This document shows, one piece after another, positions 8,270-16,475 of a stretch of 64,000 nt of DNA. The position numbers were made by a program, and so were the translations under genes. The notes below the pieces were generated by a model. That model saw only the letters and a list, made by a program, of their open reading frames with translations. It had not been told where the DNA came from and did not search any database. The first letter of the stretch is position 1. Each line of letters begins with the position of its first letter. The DNA comes from Bradyrhizobium sp. CSA207 (GTDB lineage: Bacteria; Pseudomonadota; Alphaproteobacteria; Rhizobiales; Xanthobacteraceae): positions 1-64,000 of the forward strand of contig NZ_JAACFT010000014.1 of assembly GCF_029051685.1 (NCBI RefSeq), given 5' to 3'.

Positions 8270-9413
8270 AACGGCTCAGCGCGAATGGGATGAGCCTCGA
8301 CTATGGCGTGAGTCGGCTCGCCTTCACGAGTCCCCAGAGCGTCATTTTGTAGCTCGCCAACCGCTGCGCTGAACGGTGCTGCCACGGCTGGAGTCCGGGC
8401 GACGGGACACGCCATGGCTTGCAGCCTCAGTTCAGGGCTCTGATCTCAGGTCATGTAGGCAGCGTCGGCTCCTGCCCGCCATTGCCCAACGTCTGGCGCC
8501 GCGGTCCCGCGAGAAGCACCCTCCCCGCCTCGTTCACGACAACGGCTCAGACGCCCGCGCTGAATGGCAAGACACCGTAAAGCGACGATGTCGTCTCGCT
8601 TGGATCGGCAGCGCGCCGGACCTTCCCGGGTGTTGATCGGGGGGCTGGCGCGTCACTTCGCTGCGCCGCCGCTCGCCCAAAAAGGGTAAGCAGAAGAACC
8701 GCACTGTCGCAGGGGGTCCACCGGGGCCGGACGAACAGGTCGCAAGCAACCGAGCAGACACATCCCAGGTCATCCGCGCTGGCCCTTCTCTTGCACTTCC
8801 GTGTGGCCACACCGACGGATCGCCAGGCGCGACATCGACCTCAGGGCTCGGCGCTGCAACGAAGACCCTCCTGCCCTTTTCAACGATGCAGGAGTGCCGC
8901 AGCGCGTCGATCATCGCTTCATCCCGGGCGCGTGCGATCCGACGAAGGAACGGCAACTGGCCGCCATGGGACGGATCCAATCTTGAGCGGGGAGCTCGAC
9001 GCCGGGCCTTCAGCTCCATTCGCGGGAACGCTCGCCGAGATCGCCCGGGTTCCAGATAGGAACGGTTTTCCTCGAAAGTCTGCATCTTATCGCCACGCAG
9101 GAACCTCCTGTTGACTCGTTTCGACCGGCGCAACAATGGACCGGCCTGAGGGGCTAAGCAGGCGAACGCATTCAGGACCTTTGGGCGAGGTCCAGGCCGA
9201 GCTCGCGGTTGAAGGCCGTTTAACGGGAGGTTGACCGAAGGCGCCCGGCGTGGGGGTGCTCCTTTGGCGAGGCGGCAAGGCCGCCGAATGAATACGATCT
9301 CTCGATGATGGGTGCTGGCGCGGATATCGAGCTGCGTGGCTCTCGAACGAAGCCGATCTGCCCCATGGACGCCATTGGATCATGGCACACAGCAGCGACC
9401 CGCCTGGGCGATT
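8270..9413. other. Gene-poor region upstream of repA
   Basis: No gene with recognisable product was found between 8270 and 9413. A minus-strand frame of about 200 codons stays open at 8534-9136, but it reads as low-complexity arginine/proline text and matches nothing I know. It could be a decayed gene or a GC-rich artefact. The stretch links two parS sites. Confidence 0.4.
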
Positions 9414-9429
9414 GTTGTCAGCTGACAAC
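9414..9429. promoter_or_regulatory. parS: parS site 3
   Basis: GTTGTCAGCTGACAAC again, 21 bases from the next copy. The paired arrangement suggests the main partition-complex loading site. Confidence 0.88.
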
Positions 9430-9450
9430 AGGGCCCTACCAAGGATGGAT

Positions 9451-9466
9451 GTTGTCAGCTGACAAC
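9451..9466. promoter_or_regulatory. parS: parS site 4
   Basis: The fourth identical copy of GTTGTCAGCTGACAAC. The following 370 bases up to the vapB gene carry no recognisable gene. Confidence 0.88.
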
Positions 9467-9799
9467 AATTTGGGACCTGCGGTCGTCCCTCGCTTCAATT
9501 CGCCAGGGCGCGTCGCACCAGTCGAGTCCCGATGGTATCCCCATCGGTAGTCGACGTCGATCCGCGCCGCGCAGAATTCAAAGCGAGGAAGGAGCGGGCG
9601 AGGGTGGGATGGCCGTTATTGTCCCGACGGCCAGATGATCTGCGAGGACAGCCCTGAGGGAAGCAGCATCCGGGAGAGGGAGAGGGCAGGTGTTCATAGA
9701 CAACTAACCATAAAAGTTGCCCTCACACGTCACGAAAGCCGCACGTCTTCGGGGCGCAAACGACGAGGCCGGCCCTTCCCATTGGTGTATCCGTGATGA

Positions 9800-9811
9800 T
9801 ATACAGGTATA
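9800..9811. promoter_or_regulatory. Probable vapBC operator
   Basis: TATAC-AG-GTATA is an inverted repeat 27 bases before vapB. It lies within a wider pair GTGTAT (9785-9790) and ATACAC (9809-9814). VapBC complexes usually repress their own promoter through such repeats. Confidence 0.5.
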
Positions 9812-9837
9812 CACGATGCAGTCTAGAGGAGCGCGCC

Positions 9838-10083
9838 ATGGCCTTCCACATCAAGAACCCTGAGACCGACGCGCTCGCTCGCAAGGTGGCCTCGCTAAAA
9901 AAACTCGGCCTCACCGAAGCAGTGCACGTGGCGCTCGCCCATGAACTCGAGCGCGAGCAGGGCAAGCCGTCTTTGGTCGACCTTGGCGTCCAGTTCTGCC
10001 GGGATCTACGCGCGAGGGGCGACGCCGCCAAGGGACAGCCCGCCGATAAGGCGTTCCGCGACAGTTTGTATGAGGACACCTGA
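9838..10083 (+). CDS. vapB: VapB-type antitoxin
   Basis: The 81-residue protein MAFHIKNPETDALARKVASL begins with the short basic N-terminal segment of Rv0623/PSK-type antitoxins. The pattern ALARKVASLKKLGLTEAVHVALAHELERE is typical of them. It should bind and silence the downstream VapC and bind the operator at 9800-9811. The ATG is preceded by AGAGGAG. Its stop codon overlaps the vapC start by one base. Such pairs stabilise plasmids by post-segregational killing. Confidence 0.85.
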   Translation: MAFHIKNPETDALARKVASLKKLGLTEAVHVALAHELEREQGKPSLVDLGVQFCRDLRARGDAAKGQPADKAFRDSLYEDT

Positions 10084-10478
10084 TGTTCATCGACGCTTCG
10101 GCTTTGACCGCGCTCCTGACCGACGAGGAGGAGGCACGAGAGCTTTTGGCTCGCCTGCAGCAGACCGGAACGCGTCTGACGTCACCGTTGGTGGTATGGG
10201 AGGCGGCGGTCGCGGTCGCGCGCGTGCTGGATCTTTCGGTCAGCGCCGCCGCCGAAGCGGTCGAAGAGTATTTGGCGCTGATGGAGATCGCCGTTGTCGC
10301 GGTGCCGGCTGAAACGGCAAGGCTCGCTCTCGACGCCTTCGACCGATTCGGCAAGGGCCGGCATCCGGCGAGCCTCAATTTCGGGGACTGTTTTGCCTAC
10401 GCTTGCGCCCGGCATCTAGGGCAGCCCTTGATGTTCAAGGGCGGTGACTTTCCGCAAACCGATATCGAAGCCGCCTAG
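10083..10478 (+). CDS. vapC: VapC toxin, PIN-domain ribonuclease
   Basis: The 131-residue PIN-domain protein begins MFIDASALTALLTDEEEA. The acidic residues expected to bind magnesium are D4, E40 (VVWEAAVA), D102 (NFGDCFAYA) and probably D122 (FKGGDF). VapC toxins cut RNA, often initiator tRNA or ribosomal RNA, and are neutralised by VapB. Length and motifs are complete, so the pair is probably active. The next 235 bases hold no gene I can see. Confidence 0.9.
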   Translation: MFIDASALTALLTDEEEARELLARLQQTGTRLTSPLVVWEAAVAVARVLDLSVSAAAEAVEEYLALMEIAVVAVPAETARLALDAFDRFGKGRHPASLNFGDCFAYACARHLGQPLMFKGGDFPQTDIEAA

Positions 10479-10713
10479 GCGACCCGGCTGGGGCGGCCGC
10501 GGCGCGCGGAAAGAAGGGGGCTTGTCCGGACCAGGGGCAGGGGAGTTTACCGGGCAGCGGCCCTCGGATCGCTGATGCGCTTTAACGGCCTGCTCAATCG
10601 ATAAGCAGTGGTTATTGACAGCGAGCGCCACGGGGAACCAGCCTGTCGCTATGACCGAAGTTATTCCCGTGATAGCTTCCGTTTGAACGATTCCTGTTAA
10701 AGTTATCAAGACC

Positions 10714-11853
10714 TTGCAAAACGGTTACTCAATTCCCGATCCACTGCCTTGGGCTCAGCTAGCCGGCCCACTCGCCATCGCCGAGGACGCGCTTGCCCGG
10801 CTCGACGAACGCCTGGCCAAGAGCCCGATCCGCGACGGCTGGATTGCGCGCACACATTATACTGACGCCTGCGCCAGTCTGTGGCTGGAAGGCGAATTGG
10901 TCCACCTCGAAGATCTGGTTCTCCACGACGCCGGCATGGACATCCGTGCCCCGACCCACGAACTCACCCGCGCCCACGCCGTGCTACGGACCCGGCGCCG
11001 CATCGCCGAGGCGAAGCCGGATTGGGCGCCATCGCCGGCGGGGCTCGACAGCCTGCGCGGCCGCACCGGGCAGGGCGAGTGGGAGGAGGGCAGGGGCATC
11101 CGAAAGGAAGGGGAGCGAAGCTTCGTCGGCGGCTACGATAGCGGAGACGCTGATCTCGACACGCCGCTTGGCGGCACCGAGTCCGACCCGCACCTGGCCG
11201 CCGCCTTCGCCGCGGTCGACGCCGCGAATGCCAAGGCGGAGCGGACACTCGCCGGCGGGAGTCGCACCCAGTCCGAGCGGGACCCGCTGGTCTACGACCC
11301 CGACTGGGACGAGCACGCGCGTCTCGACGACTGGCGCGCCGTGGTCGAGCAGACCCGCATATTGCCGCCGACGCTCGCGGCCGCGCTTGCGACTGAGGCT
11401 TGGGACGCCATCGCCCCGCTGCAGCACACGCCCTGGCTCGGCCGGCTGCTGGCAGCCAGCGTGTTGCGCGCGCGCGCCAAGACCCGCTGGCATCTGCCCT
11501 GCCTGCATGACGGGTTGAAGGCCATCCCCCGCGAACGCCGGCGGCCGCGCGACGCGGCGGCGCGACTCGCCGTGCAACTCGAGGCCATCACCGCTGCCGC
11601 GGCGGCCGGTCTCAAGGACCACGACCGCTGGCTTAACCAGCGAACCCTGCTCGCCCGAAAACTCGCCGGCCGTCGCGCCACGTCAAAACTGCCGGCGCTG
11701 CTCGACTATATGCTGACCCGGCCGATCGCCTCGGCCGGTATGATCGCGAAGGAGCTTAAGATCACGCCGCGCGCCGCTCAGGACCTGGTCGGCGAGCTTG
11801 ACCTGCGGGAGGTGACCGGCAGGGGACGATATCGGGCCTGGGGGATTCTGTAG
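10714..11853 (+). CDS. RHE_PE00001-family protein (DUF1612/HTH type)
   Basis: The 379-residue protein has the family opening PLPWAQLAGPLAIAEDALARLDERLA. A conserved block follows (GWIARTHYTDACASLWLEGELVHLEDLVLHDA...HELTRAHAVLRTRR). The C-terminal winged-helix region reads LPALLDYMLTRPIASAGMIAKELKITPRAAQDLVGEL. It is probably DNA-binding, and its function is unknown. Such genes are common on rhizobial plasmids, often near repABC. The start is a TTG at 10714 without a good ribosome site, so it is uncertain. The 3' end overlaps the convergent DUF2285 gene by 76 bases. Confidence 0.7.
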   Translation: MQNGYSIPDPLPWAQLAGPLAIAEDALARLDERLAKSPIRDGWIARTHYTDACASLWLEGELVHLEDLVLHDAGMDIRAPTHELTRAHAVLRTRRRIAEAKPDWAPSPAGLDSLRGRTGQGEWEEGRGIRKEGERSFVGGYDSGDADLDTPLGGTESDPHLAAAFAAVDAANAKAERTLAGGSRTQSERDPLVYDPDWDEHARLDDWRAVVEQTRILPPTLAAALATEAWDAIAPLQHTPWLGRLLAASVLRARAKTRWHLPCLHDGLKAIPRERRRPRDAAARLAVQLEAITAAAAAGLKDHDRWLNQRTLLARKLAGRRATSKLPALLDYMLTRPIASAGMIAKELKITPRAAQDLVGELDLREVTGRGRYRAWGIL

Positions 11854-12137
11854 GCGCCCTCAGTGCGGTGCCCGCCCCGCAGCAGATCCCGGTAGCCATG
11901 CTCGATGATCCAGCGGGCACGGGCGAGATGGGTTTCCCACGCCCGGCGCGCCCGATCCGGCTCGCGCGCGAAGTCAATATGCAGCACGGTCCGCGCGACT
12001 TCTTTCCAGTCGGCGCCATCGGCTGCGGCGTCGAGCAGACGGAGATAGGTGACCAGGTGCTGCTTGTCATAGCCGGTCAGAATTGGCGCGGTCGGCGCGG
12101 CATCGGCGACATTAGGATCGGGTGGTGACTTCTGCAT
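11778..12137 (-). CDS. DUF2285 domain protein
   Basis: The 119-residue product carries the DUF2285 signature: YDKQHLVTYLRLLDAAADGADWKEVARTVLHID, then ARRAWETHLARARWIIEHGYRDLL. DUF2285 proteins are small DNA-binding-like proteins found on alphaproteobacterial mobile DNA. The ATG at 12137 directly precedes the conserved part. The last 30 codons overlap the convergent RHE_PE00001-family gene, which is unusual. The ancestral stop may have been lost, since homologues generally end soon after YRDLLRG. Confidence 0.75.
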   Translation of the reverse strand: MQKSPPDPNVADAAPTAPILTGYDKQHLVTYLRLLDAAADGADWKEVARTVLHIDFAREPDRARRAWETHLARARWIIEHGYRDLLRGGHRTEGAYRIPQARYRPLPVTSRRSSSPTRS

Positions 12138-12215
12138 CCGGTGTATTCGCCGGCAAGGTTTCTTGTCAGCGGAGAGTCGACGCGTTCGTGCACCGATGGG
12201 TAGACCCGAATTGCA

Positions 12216-12227
12216 CACCACGTGGTG
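12216..12227. repeat. 12-bp palindrome CACCACGTGGTG
   Basis: A perfect palindrome in the 246-base gap between the divergent DUF2285 and AbiEi genes. It could be an operator for either. The role is unknown. Confidence 0.3.
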
Positions 12228-12310
12228 CTTGGCGGGTATCGCCGAGCGCAGCGCAACGGCAGCTGACGAGTTCCTGGCCGATCTTGGGGTTTTCTTAGCT
12301 TAATGCGGGT

Positions 12311-12382
12311 TATCGTAGCCTGACTACGACTTTGACTTCCAACTCAAGCTTGCAGAATTTGACAATATTCTTATTATCGTAG
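12311..12382 (+). promoter_or_regulatory. Repeated TATCGTAG boxes before the AbiE pair
   Basis: TATCGTAG occurs at 12311-12318 with an inverted partner CTACGA at 12324-12329, and again at 12375-12382 one base before the abiEi ATG. AbiEi antitoxins are known to repress their own operon by binding inverted repeats, so these are the likely operators. The stretch between them is AT-rich and suits a promoter. Confidence 0.55.
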
Positions 12383-12383
12383 C

Positions 12384-13121
12384 ATGGCTCCGACCCACAG
12401 AAACAAGCTAAACACGCTCTATACCCGCATGGCGCCGGGGGCGCCGCTGACCTCCGGTGACCTCGCCGCCCTCGGGATATCGGCTGACCTTGCCGTCCAC
12501 TATGTCCGTGCCGGCTGGTTGCAACGGTTGGCACGCGGCGTCTATTGCCGGCCAAACGATCCGCCCACTTTGCACCCGAGCCTCGTCCTGCTGCAGCGGA
12601 GCTTCGAAGGATTGCATGTCGGCGGGAAGTCGGCCTTCGACTGGCACGGCATCCGCCAGTACGTCCCCCAGCGGCCCGTCCTCCATCTGTACGGCTGGAA
12701 AGCGGGACGCCTTCCGGAGTGGTTCACCCAGCGCTTCCCGGCCGAGTACCACCGCAAGCGACTCTTCAAGGAAGAACCCGGCGCGCTGCTTCATGTCAGG
12801 CCCTTCGAGAGCCGCAAGGGCGGCCCGCTCGTCTCGGCGCCGGAACGCGCATTGCTGGAGGTGCTGAGCGAAGTCGGCGTCCGGCAGCCGCTGCAAGAAG
12901 CGCGCGAGCTGGTCGAAAGCACTTACAGCCTGCGTGCCGATCTGCTGCGAGACCTGCTCAAGCGCTGCACCAGCATCAAGACCGTGCGTCTGTGCCTGCA
13001 GCTTGGCCGCGAACTCTCTCAGCCCTGGGCCAGCAAGCTCGATCCGTCTCAACTGCCCAAGGGCAGCGACAGGGCCTGGGTGTCCCGCTCCGCTGATGGG
13101 CTCCTGGTCCTGAAGCCATGA
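12384..13121 (+). CDS. abiEi: AbiEi-type antitoxin
   Basis: The 245-residue protein has the N-terminal winged-helix of the AbiEi family (LYTRMAPGAPLTSGDLAALGISADLAVHYVRAGWLQRLARGVYCRP). The C-terminal antitoxin domain reads LEVLSEVGVRQPLQEARELVESTYSLRADLLRDLLKRCTSIKTVRLCLQL. It should repress the operon and counter the AbiEii toxin. Its last codons overlap the downstream start in an ATGA, so the two are coupled. AbiE systems act in phage abortive infection and plasmid stability. Confidence 0.85.
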   Translation: MAPTHRNKLNTLYTRMAPGAPLTSGDLAALGISADLAVHYVRAGWLQRLARGVYCRPNDPPTLHPSLVLLQRSFEGLHVGGKSAFDWHGIRQYVPQRPVLHLYGWKAGRLPEWFTQRFPAEYHRKRLFKEEPGALLHVRPFESRKGGPLVSAPERALLEVLSEVGVRQPLQEARELVESTYSLRADLLRDLLKRCTSIKTVRLCLQLGRELSQPWASKLDPSQLPKGSDRAWVSRSADGLLVLKP

Positions 13122-14032
13122 ACCAGGTCTACCTCGACAGCGCGCGGTTGCTGACGCGCGTGGCGCCGCTGGTGCTCGTCGACGATACGTTCGCACTTAA
13201 GGGCGGCACGGCGATCAACCTGTTCGTGCGCGACATGCCGCGGCTCTCGGTCGATCTTGATCTGGTGTTTCCCGACCACACACTGCCGCGCGAGCAGGCG
13301 CTGCGGCGCATCAACGAGGCCATCCGTCAGTCGGCCGCGCGCCTGCAGAAGCAGGGATTTCTGACCCATGCGCCGGCCGCGACGGAATCCGGCGAGACCA
13401 AGCTGATGGTGCGGCGAGGAGGCATTGAGGTCAAGATCGAGGTCAACTTCGTCATGCGCGGCACCGTCCATCCGGTGCACATGGCGTCGCTGACAGAGGC
13501 CGCGCGTGACACGCTGCAGGCGGATCTCGAAATCTCGGTGGTGTCGTTCGAAGACGTATATGGCGGCAAACTGGTTGCGGCGATGGACCGGCAGCATCCC
13601 CGCGATCTGTTCGATGTCACGCAGCTTTTTGCGCACGAGGGAATCACGGCGGGCATTCGCCGCGCTTTCGTCGTCTATCTTGCGAGCCATAACCGGCCGG
13701 TGCACGAGGTCCTGTTTCCATCGCTGCGGGATCTCCGCCAGGAGTTCGAACACAATTTCGCGGGCATGACCACCGAGCCCGTTGAACTCGACGCGCTCTT
13801 GGCAGCGCGCGAGCGAATGATGCGCGAACTGCAGCAAGGTCTGAACGGCGATGAGCGCCGCTTCCTGCTGTCGCTGGTTGCCGCAGAGCCCGAATGGTCG
13901 CTACTGGGCGTGCCGCACTTGGAGCAGCTTCCCGGCCTGCGATGGAAGCTGCAAAACTTGGAACGGCTTCGGAAGACCAACGCCCGAAAATTCGCCGAGC
14001 AATCGAATGCGCTGGCCCGGCTATTTGGATGA
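13118..14032 (+). CDS. abiEii: AbiEii-type nucleotidyltransferase toxin
   Basis: The 304-residue protein has the nucleotidyltransferase signature GGTAIN at 29-34 and the metal-binding SVDLDL at 44-49. VSFEDVYGGKLVAAMDRQHPRDLFDV follows, a conserved block of the family. AbiEii toxins are related to MenA-type enzymes that add nucleotides to RNA. Length and motifs are intact. It is translationally coupled to the antitoxin gene upstream. The following 200 bases hold no gene. Confidence 0.87.
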   Translation: MNQVYLDSARLLTRVAPLVLVDDTFALKGGTAINLFVRDMPRLSVDLDLVFPDHTLPREQALRRINEAIRQSAARLQKQGFLTHAPAATESGETKLMVRRGGIEVKIEVNFVMRGTVHPVHMASLTEAARDTLQADLEISVVSFEDVYGGKLVAAMDRQHPRDLFDVTQLFAHEGITAGIRRAFVVYLASHNRPVHEVLFPSLRDLRQEFEHNFAGMTTEPVELDALLAARERMMRELQQGLNGDERRFLLSLVAAEPEWSLLGVPHLEQLPGLRWKLQNLERLRKTNARKFAEQSNALARLFG

Positions 14033-14200
14033 GCGTAGGTGGGCCGTCGCCACGGGCCGCAGGTGATGCGGTGTGACTGCCGACGAGGCCCTTCCGGCCT
14101 CCCCATCAGCTATCCATGAAGGGATAGGCGGCACGATGAGGCAGCGCTTGTCGACTTTACGCGCGCGTTCAAAATCGTTTCTCCTTTCCGCCTACGGGTG

Positions 14201-14222
14201 AAGGCCCCGCCTCGCGGCGGGG
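14201..14222 (-). terminator. Hairpin after the DUF736 gene
   Basis: GGCCCCGCC at 14201-14209, loop TCGC, GGCGGGGCC at 14214-14222 form a perfect 9-bp stem 17 bases after the DUF736 stop. It has no clear T-tract on the minus strand, so termination strength is uncertain. Confidence 0.5.
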
Positions 14223-14238
14223 CCACCTGCGCGGCGTC

Positions 14239-14556
14239 TCAGTCGCGACTCGGGCGAGACCAGATGAGCGAGTGGCCTTCCTCGCCTTCGACCTCGACCA
14301 GCGTCGCGTAGATCGGAGCCGGGAAGCTCGGGTCGTCCAGCTTGACCGAGTGGTACTCGCGGCCCGTGTCCTGGGACTTCTTCTTCCACATGGCGCCGAA
14401 CTCGATGTTCGCGCCCGCGAAGATGCGGTAGTCCGGGGCCTTGTCTGAAGTGCGTTCGGCCGGAACGATCTTGGTCTTGACGGTGCCTAGAGCGAGCGTC
14501 TTGACGGTGCCGACGAAGCCGTTGCCGTTGACGGTGAAGTTGCCGATGGTAGCCAT
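14239..14556 (-). CDS. DUF736 protein
   Basis: An intact 105-residue member: MATIGNFTVNGNGFVGTVKT, then TSDKAPDYRIFAGANIEFGAMWKKKSQDTGREYHSVKLDDPSFPAPIYATL and a LIWSR ending. The function of the family is unknown. Members are abundant on alphaproteobacterial plasmids and integrative elements close to ArdC, ParB-like and methylase genes, as here. A second, broken copy is at 114-272. It is the last gene of the leftward backbone block. Confidence 0.9.
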   Translation of the reverse strand: MATIGNFTVNGNGFVGTVKTLALGTVKTKIVPAERTSDKAPDYRIFAGANIEFGAMWKKKSQDTGREYHSVKLDDPSFPAPIYATLVEVEGEEGHSLIWSRPSRD

Positions 14557-14571
14557 GTTCGTGTCCTCTTT

Positions 14572-14830
14572 CGTTCTCGGGCCGCGACCATCGCGACCTC
14601 GATGGCTGTCGTTGACCGGAGGCGATCGGGCCGCACCCGAAGGGCCGCCACGCAGTAGAGGGCGGCCAGGGCGAGGCTTTCTTGTCTCGCGAGGAATGGG
14701 CGCGCAGCGGCCAGGGGAAGAAAGCCGAGAACGGCCGTTGCGGTCTTTTGATCGAGGCGGAGCGCAGCGACGACGGCCTTCGGTTAGACATGCCAAATCG
14801 AGGACGCATTGGGCGCGACAGGCCGAACGA
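14572..14830. repeat. DUF736 leader, copy B
   Basis: This is the partner of 2556-2810. The two copies share many blocks (for example GCGACCTCGATGGC and CAGGGGAAGAAAG) but no conserved reading frame, so the conservation is probably at the RNA or DNA level. The remaining gap to 15123 carries no gene I recognise. Confidence 0.65.
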
Positions 14831-15114
14831 TGAGGATACGGCTGAGCGACAGGCAAGCCACACCGCACGACGACGGGCTCATTGGTGAAAGGCACTCGCG
14901 CGCGCCGCGTAAGCTTTCCGCCAGTCCAGCGGACGCAATAACAACTCCGGACTGTCGTATTGTGATGACACCAGCCTTCTGCGGCTTCGGAAAGACGCGC
15001 GCCCAGAAACAGACGGGCATCTCGGAAGCACGAAGAACCCGCCCGGTGCATCTCGCCTACGCCGTCGGGATGGGAAGCACCGCCTCTCCAGTCGCCGGCA
15101 CAGGCATGACGACG

Positions 15115-15150
15115 CACAAAAGAAAGGCCCCCGCCGTGAGACGAGGCCTT
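15115..15150 (-). terminator. Terminator after the ArdC gene
   Basis: On the minus strand, AAGGCCTCG and a GGGGGCCTT arm form a stem followed by TCTTTTG, 62 bases after the ArdC stop. It is a plausible intrinsic terminator. Confidence 0.55.
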
Positions 15151-15211
15151 CGTCATTGTCCTAGAAAGGTGAACGATGAGCGCAAGCGGCCGAGACACGG
15201 ATCGTTGCGCC

Positions 15212-16138
15212 TCATGCCGCTTGGTCGATCTCGGCCGGCTTGGGTTGAAGATCGTGCAGATAGGTGACTGCCCGCTGAGCGTGGGCGGCCGCGCTGAAGA
15301 TGAAACGCCTGTCGTTGGCCAGCACCTCCAACCACGACGCAAGATAACTTGCGTGATCGGCACGCGGCTCGAGTTCGGGCACGATACCAAGGTCCGCGCT
15401 GAGGAAGCACGCGCCAAGTTCCGCAACCAGCTCTTCACGGGCGCGCTCGCTGCGATCCTTTGCGTAGCGGCTGAGATCGCGATTGACGCGATGCGCCGGC
15501 GCAGTCCAATGACCGCATTCATGCGCGAGCGTGGCGGCATAGCTCTCGGCGTCACGGAAACTCTCGAACGGCGGCATTTGGATGAGGTCGAGCGCCGGCG
15601 CGAAGTATGCCTTGTCGCCGCCGTGCCGGATGTTCGCACCGGTGTTGGCGAAGAAGGTATCTACATGAGCGATGCGTTGCGCCGGCGCGACGGTTGGTGC
15701 GCGGCGCTCATAGTAGTGATCCGGCAGGTCCTCGATCTGGTCGACGCAAAACACGGTATAGGCGCGCAGGAACGGAACGGCCCGTTCGACTTCATCGCCA
15801 TGCTCGTCGGTCTCGGTCTTGGTGATCTTGTTGGCGTAGACCACCATCGTTCCGCTCTCGCCCTTGCGGATATGGCCGCCGAGTTCGAGCGCCTGCTTGA
15901 ACGTCATCCAGACCGATGACGTGAAGCCGCGCGCGACCGCTTCCGACCACAGCAGCACGACGTTAATGCCCTGGTAGGGCATGCCGTTGTGACGCAGTGG
16001 ACGCGTGATGCGCCCAGCCGCGTTGGCCGCATTCCATGGCTTGACCCACGGACGCACACCGCGCTCAAGGTCTGCGACGATGCGATCGGTGATCCGCGCA
16101 TAGATGTCGGCGCGGGGTTTGGTTTCCTTACCAGTCAT
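15212..16138 (-). CDS. ardC: ArdC-family antirestriction protein
   Basis: The 308-residue protein has the N-terminal ArdC/DUF1738 domain (DIYARITDRIVADLERGVRPWVKPWN...HNGMPYQGINVVLLW). The C-terminal zincin-like part carries HECGH at 206-210 and an ELVAELGACFL segment. ArdC proteins bind single-stranded DNA and protect incoming plasmid DNA from restriction. The start at 16138 (MTGKETKPRADIYARI) has a GGAGG upstream. The frame extends further 5' but that part is not conserved. It lies between two hairpins and may be transcribed on its own. Confidence 0.88.
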   Translation of the reverse strand: MTGKETKPRADIYARITDRIVADLERGVRPWVKPWNAANAAGRITRPLRHNGMPYQGINVVLLWSEAVARGFTSSVWMTFKQALELGGHIRKGESGTMVVYANKITKTETDEHGDEVERAVPFLRAYTVFCVDQIEDLPDHYYERRAPTVAPAQRIAHVDTFFANTGANIRHGGDKAYFAPALDLIQMPPFESFRDAESYAATLAHECGHWTAPAHRVNRDLSRYAKDRSERAREELVAELGACFLSADLGIVPELEPRADHASYLASWLEVLANDRRFIFSAAAHAQRAVTYLHDLQPKPAEIDQAA

Positions 16139-16400
16139 GATTCTAACCTCCGTTGGAGGCCGCGCCTGTCGCGGCCCGTCACGGCGGTCCGCTGCGAAGG
16201 CCTGCGGGGTCGCGCATCCGGTGACGCTGGTGGTCGGGGTGAGGGGAGAGACGCCGGACCGGAACGCAGTGGAGGACGGCAAAGCCGTTGCGCTGCCGCG
16301 CCGGCCGGAGCATCGACCGAAAGCCGGTACGGGCCGCGACGTGCGCTCGATCCCGGGTCATTTCTCTTTGCTCGTTTGCGCCGTCGCGATGTGCGACATG

Positions 16401-16427
16401 AAAAAGGCCGGTCCCGAAGGACCGGCC
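16401..16427 (-). terminator. Intrinsic terminator of the 16476-17063 gene
   Basis: GGCCGGTCC at 16406-16414, loop CGAA, GGACCGGCC at 16419-16427. On the minus strand this 9-bp stem is followed by TTTTT (plus-strand AAAAA at 16401-16405). Confidence 0.8.
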
Positions 16428-16448
16428 GATATCGGATCGTGAGCGAGA

Positions 16449-16468
16449 GGCGGGGCCGAAGCCCCGCC
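16449..16468 (-). terminator. Second hairpin in tandem
   Basis: GGCGGGGC at 16449-16456, loop CGAA, GCCCCGCC at 16461-16468, just after the stop of the gene at 16476-17063 and before the stronger terminator. Confidence 0.5.
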
Positions 16469-16475
16469 GGCGGCA

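Noticed and set aside
8194..8415. 73-codon minus-strand frame before repA
   Set aside because: It contains a parS site and repA promoter features, so the sequence is better explained as regulatory.
8534..9136. 200-codon minus-strand frame upstream of repA
   Set aside because: It has no recognisable domain, composition is low complexity and no ribosome site fits; left as possible decayed DNA only.
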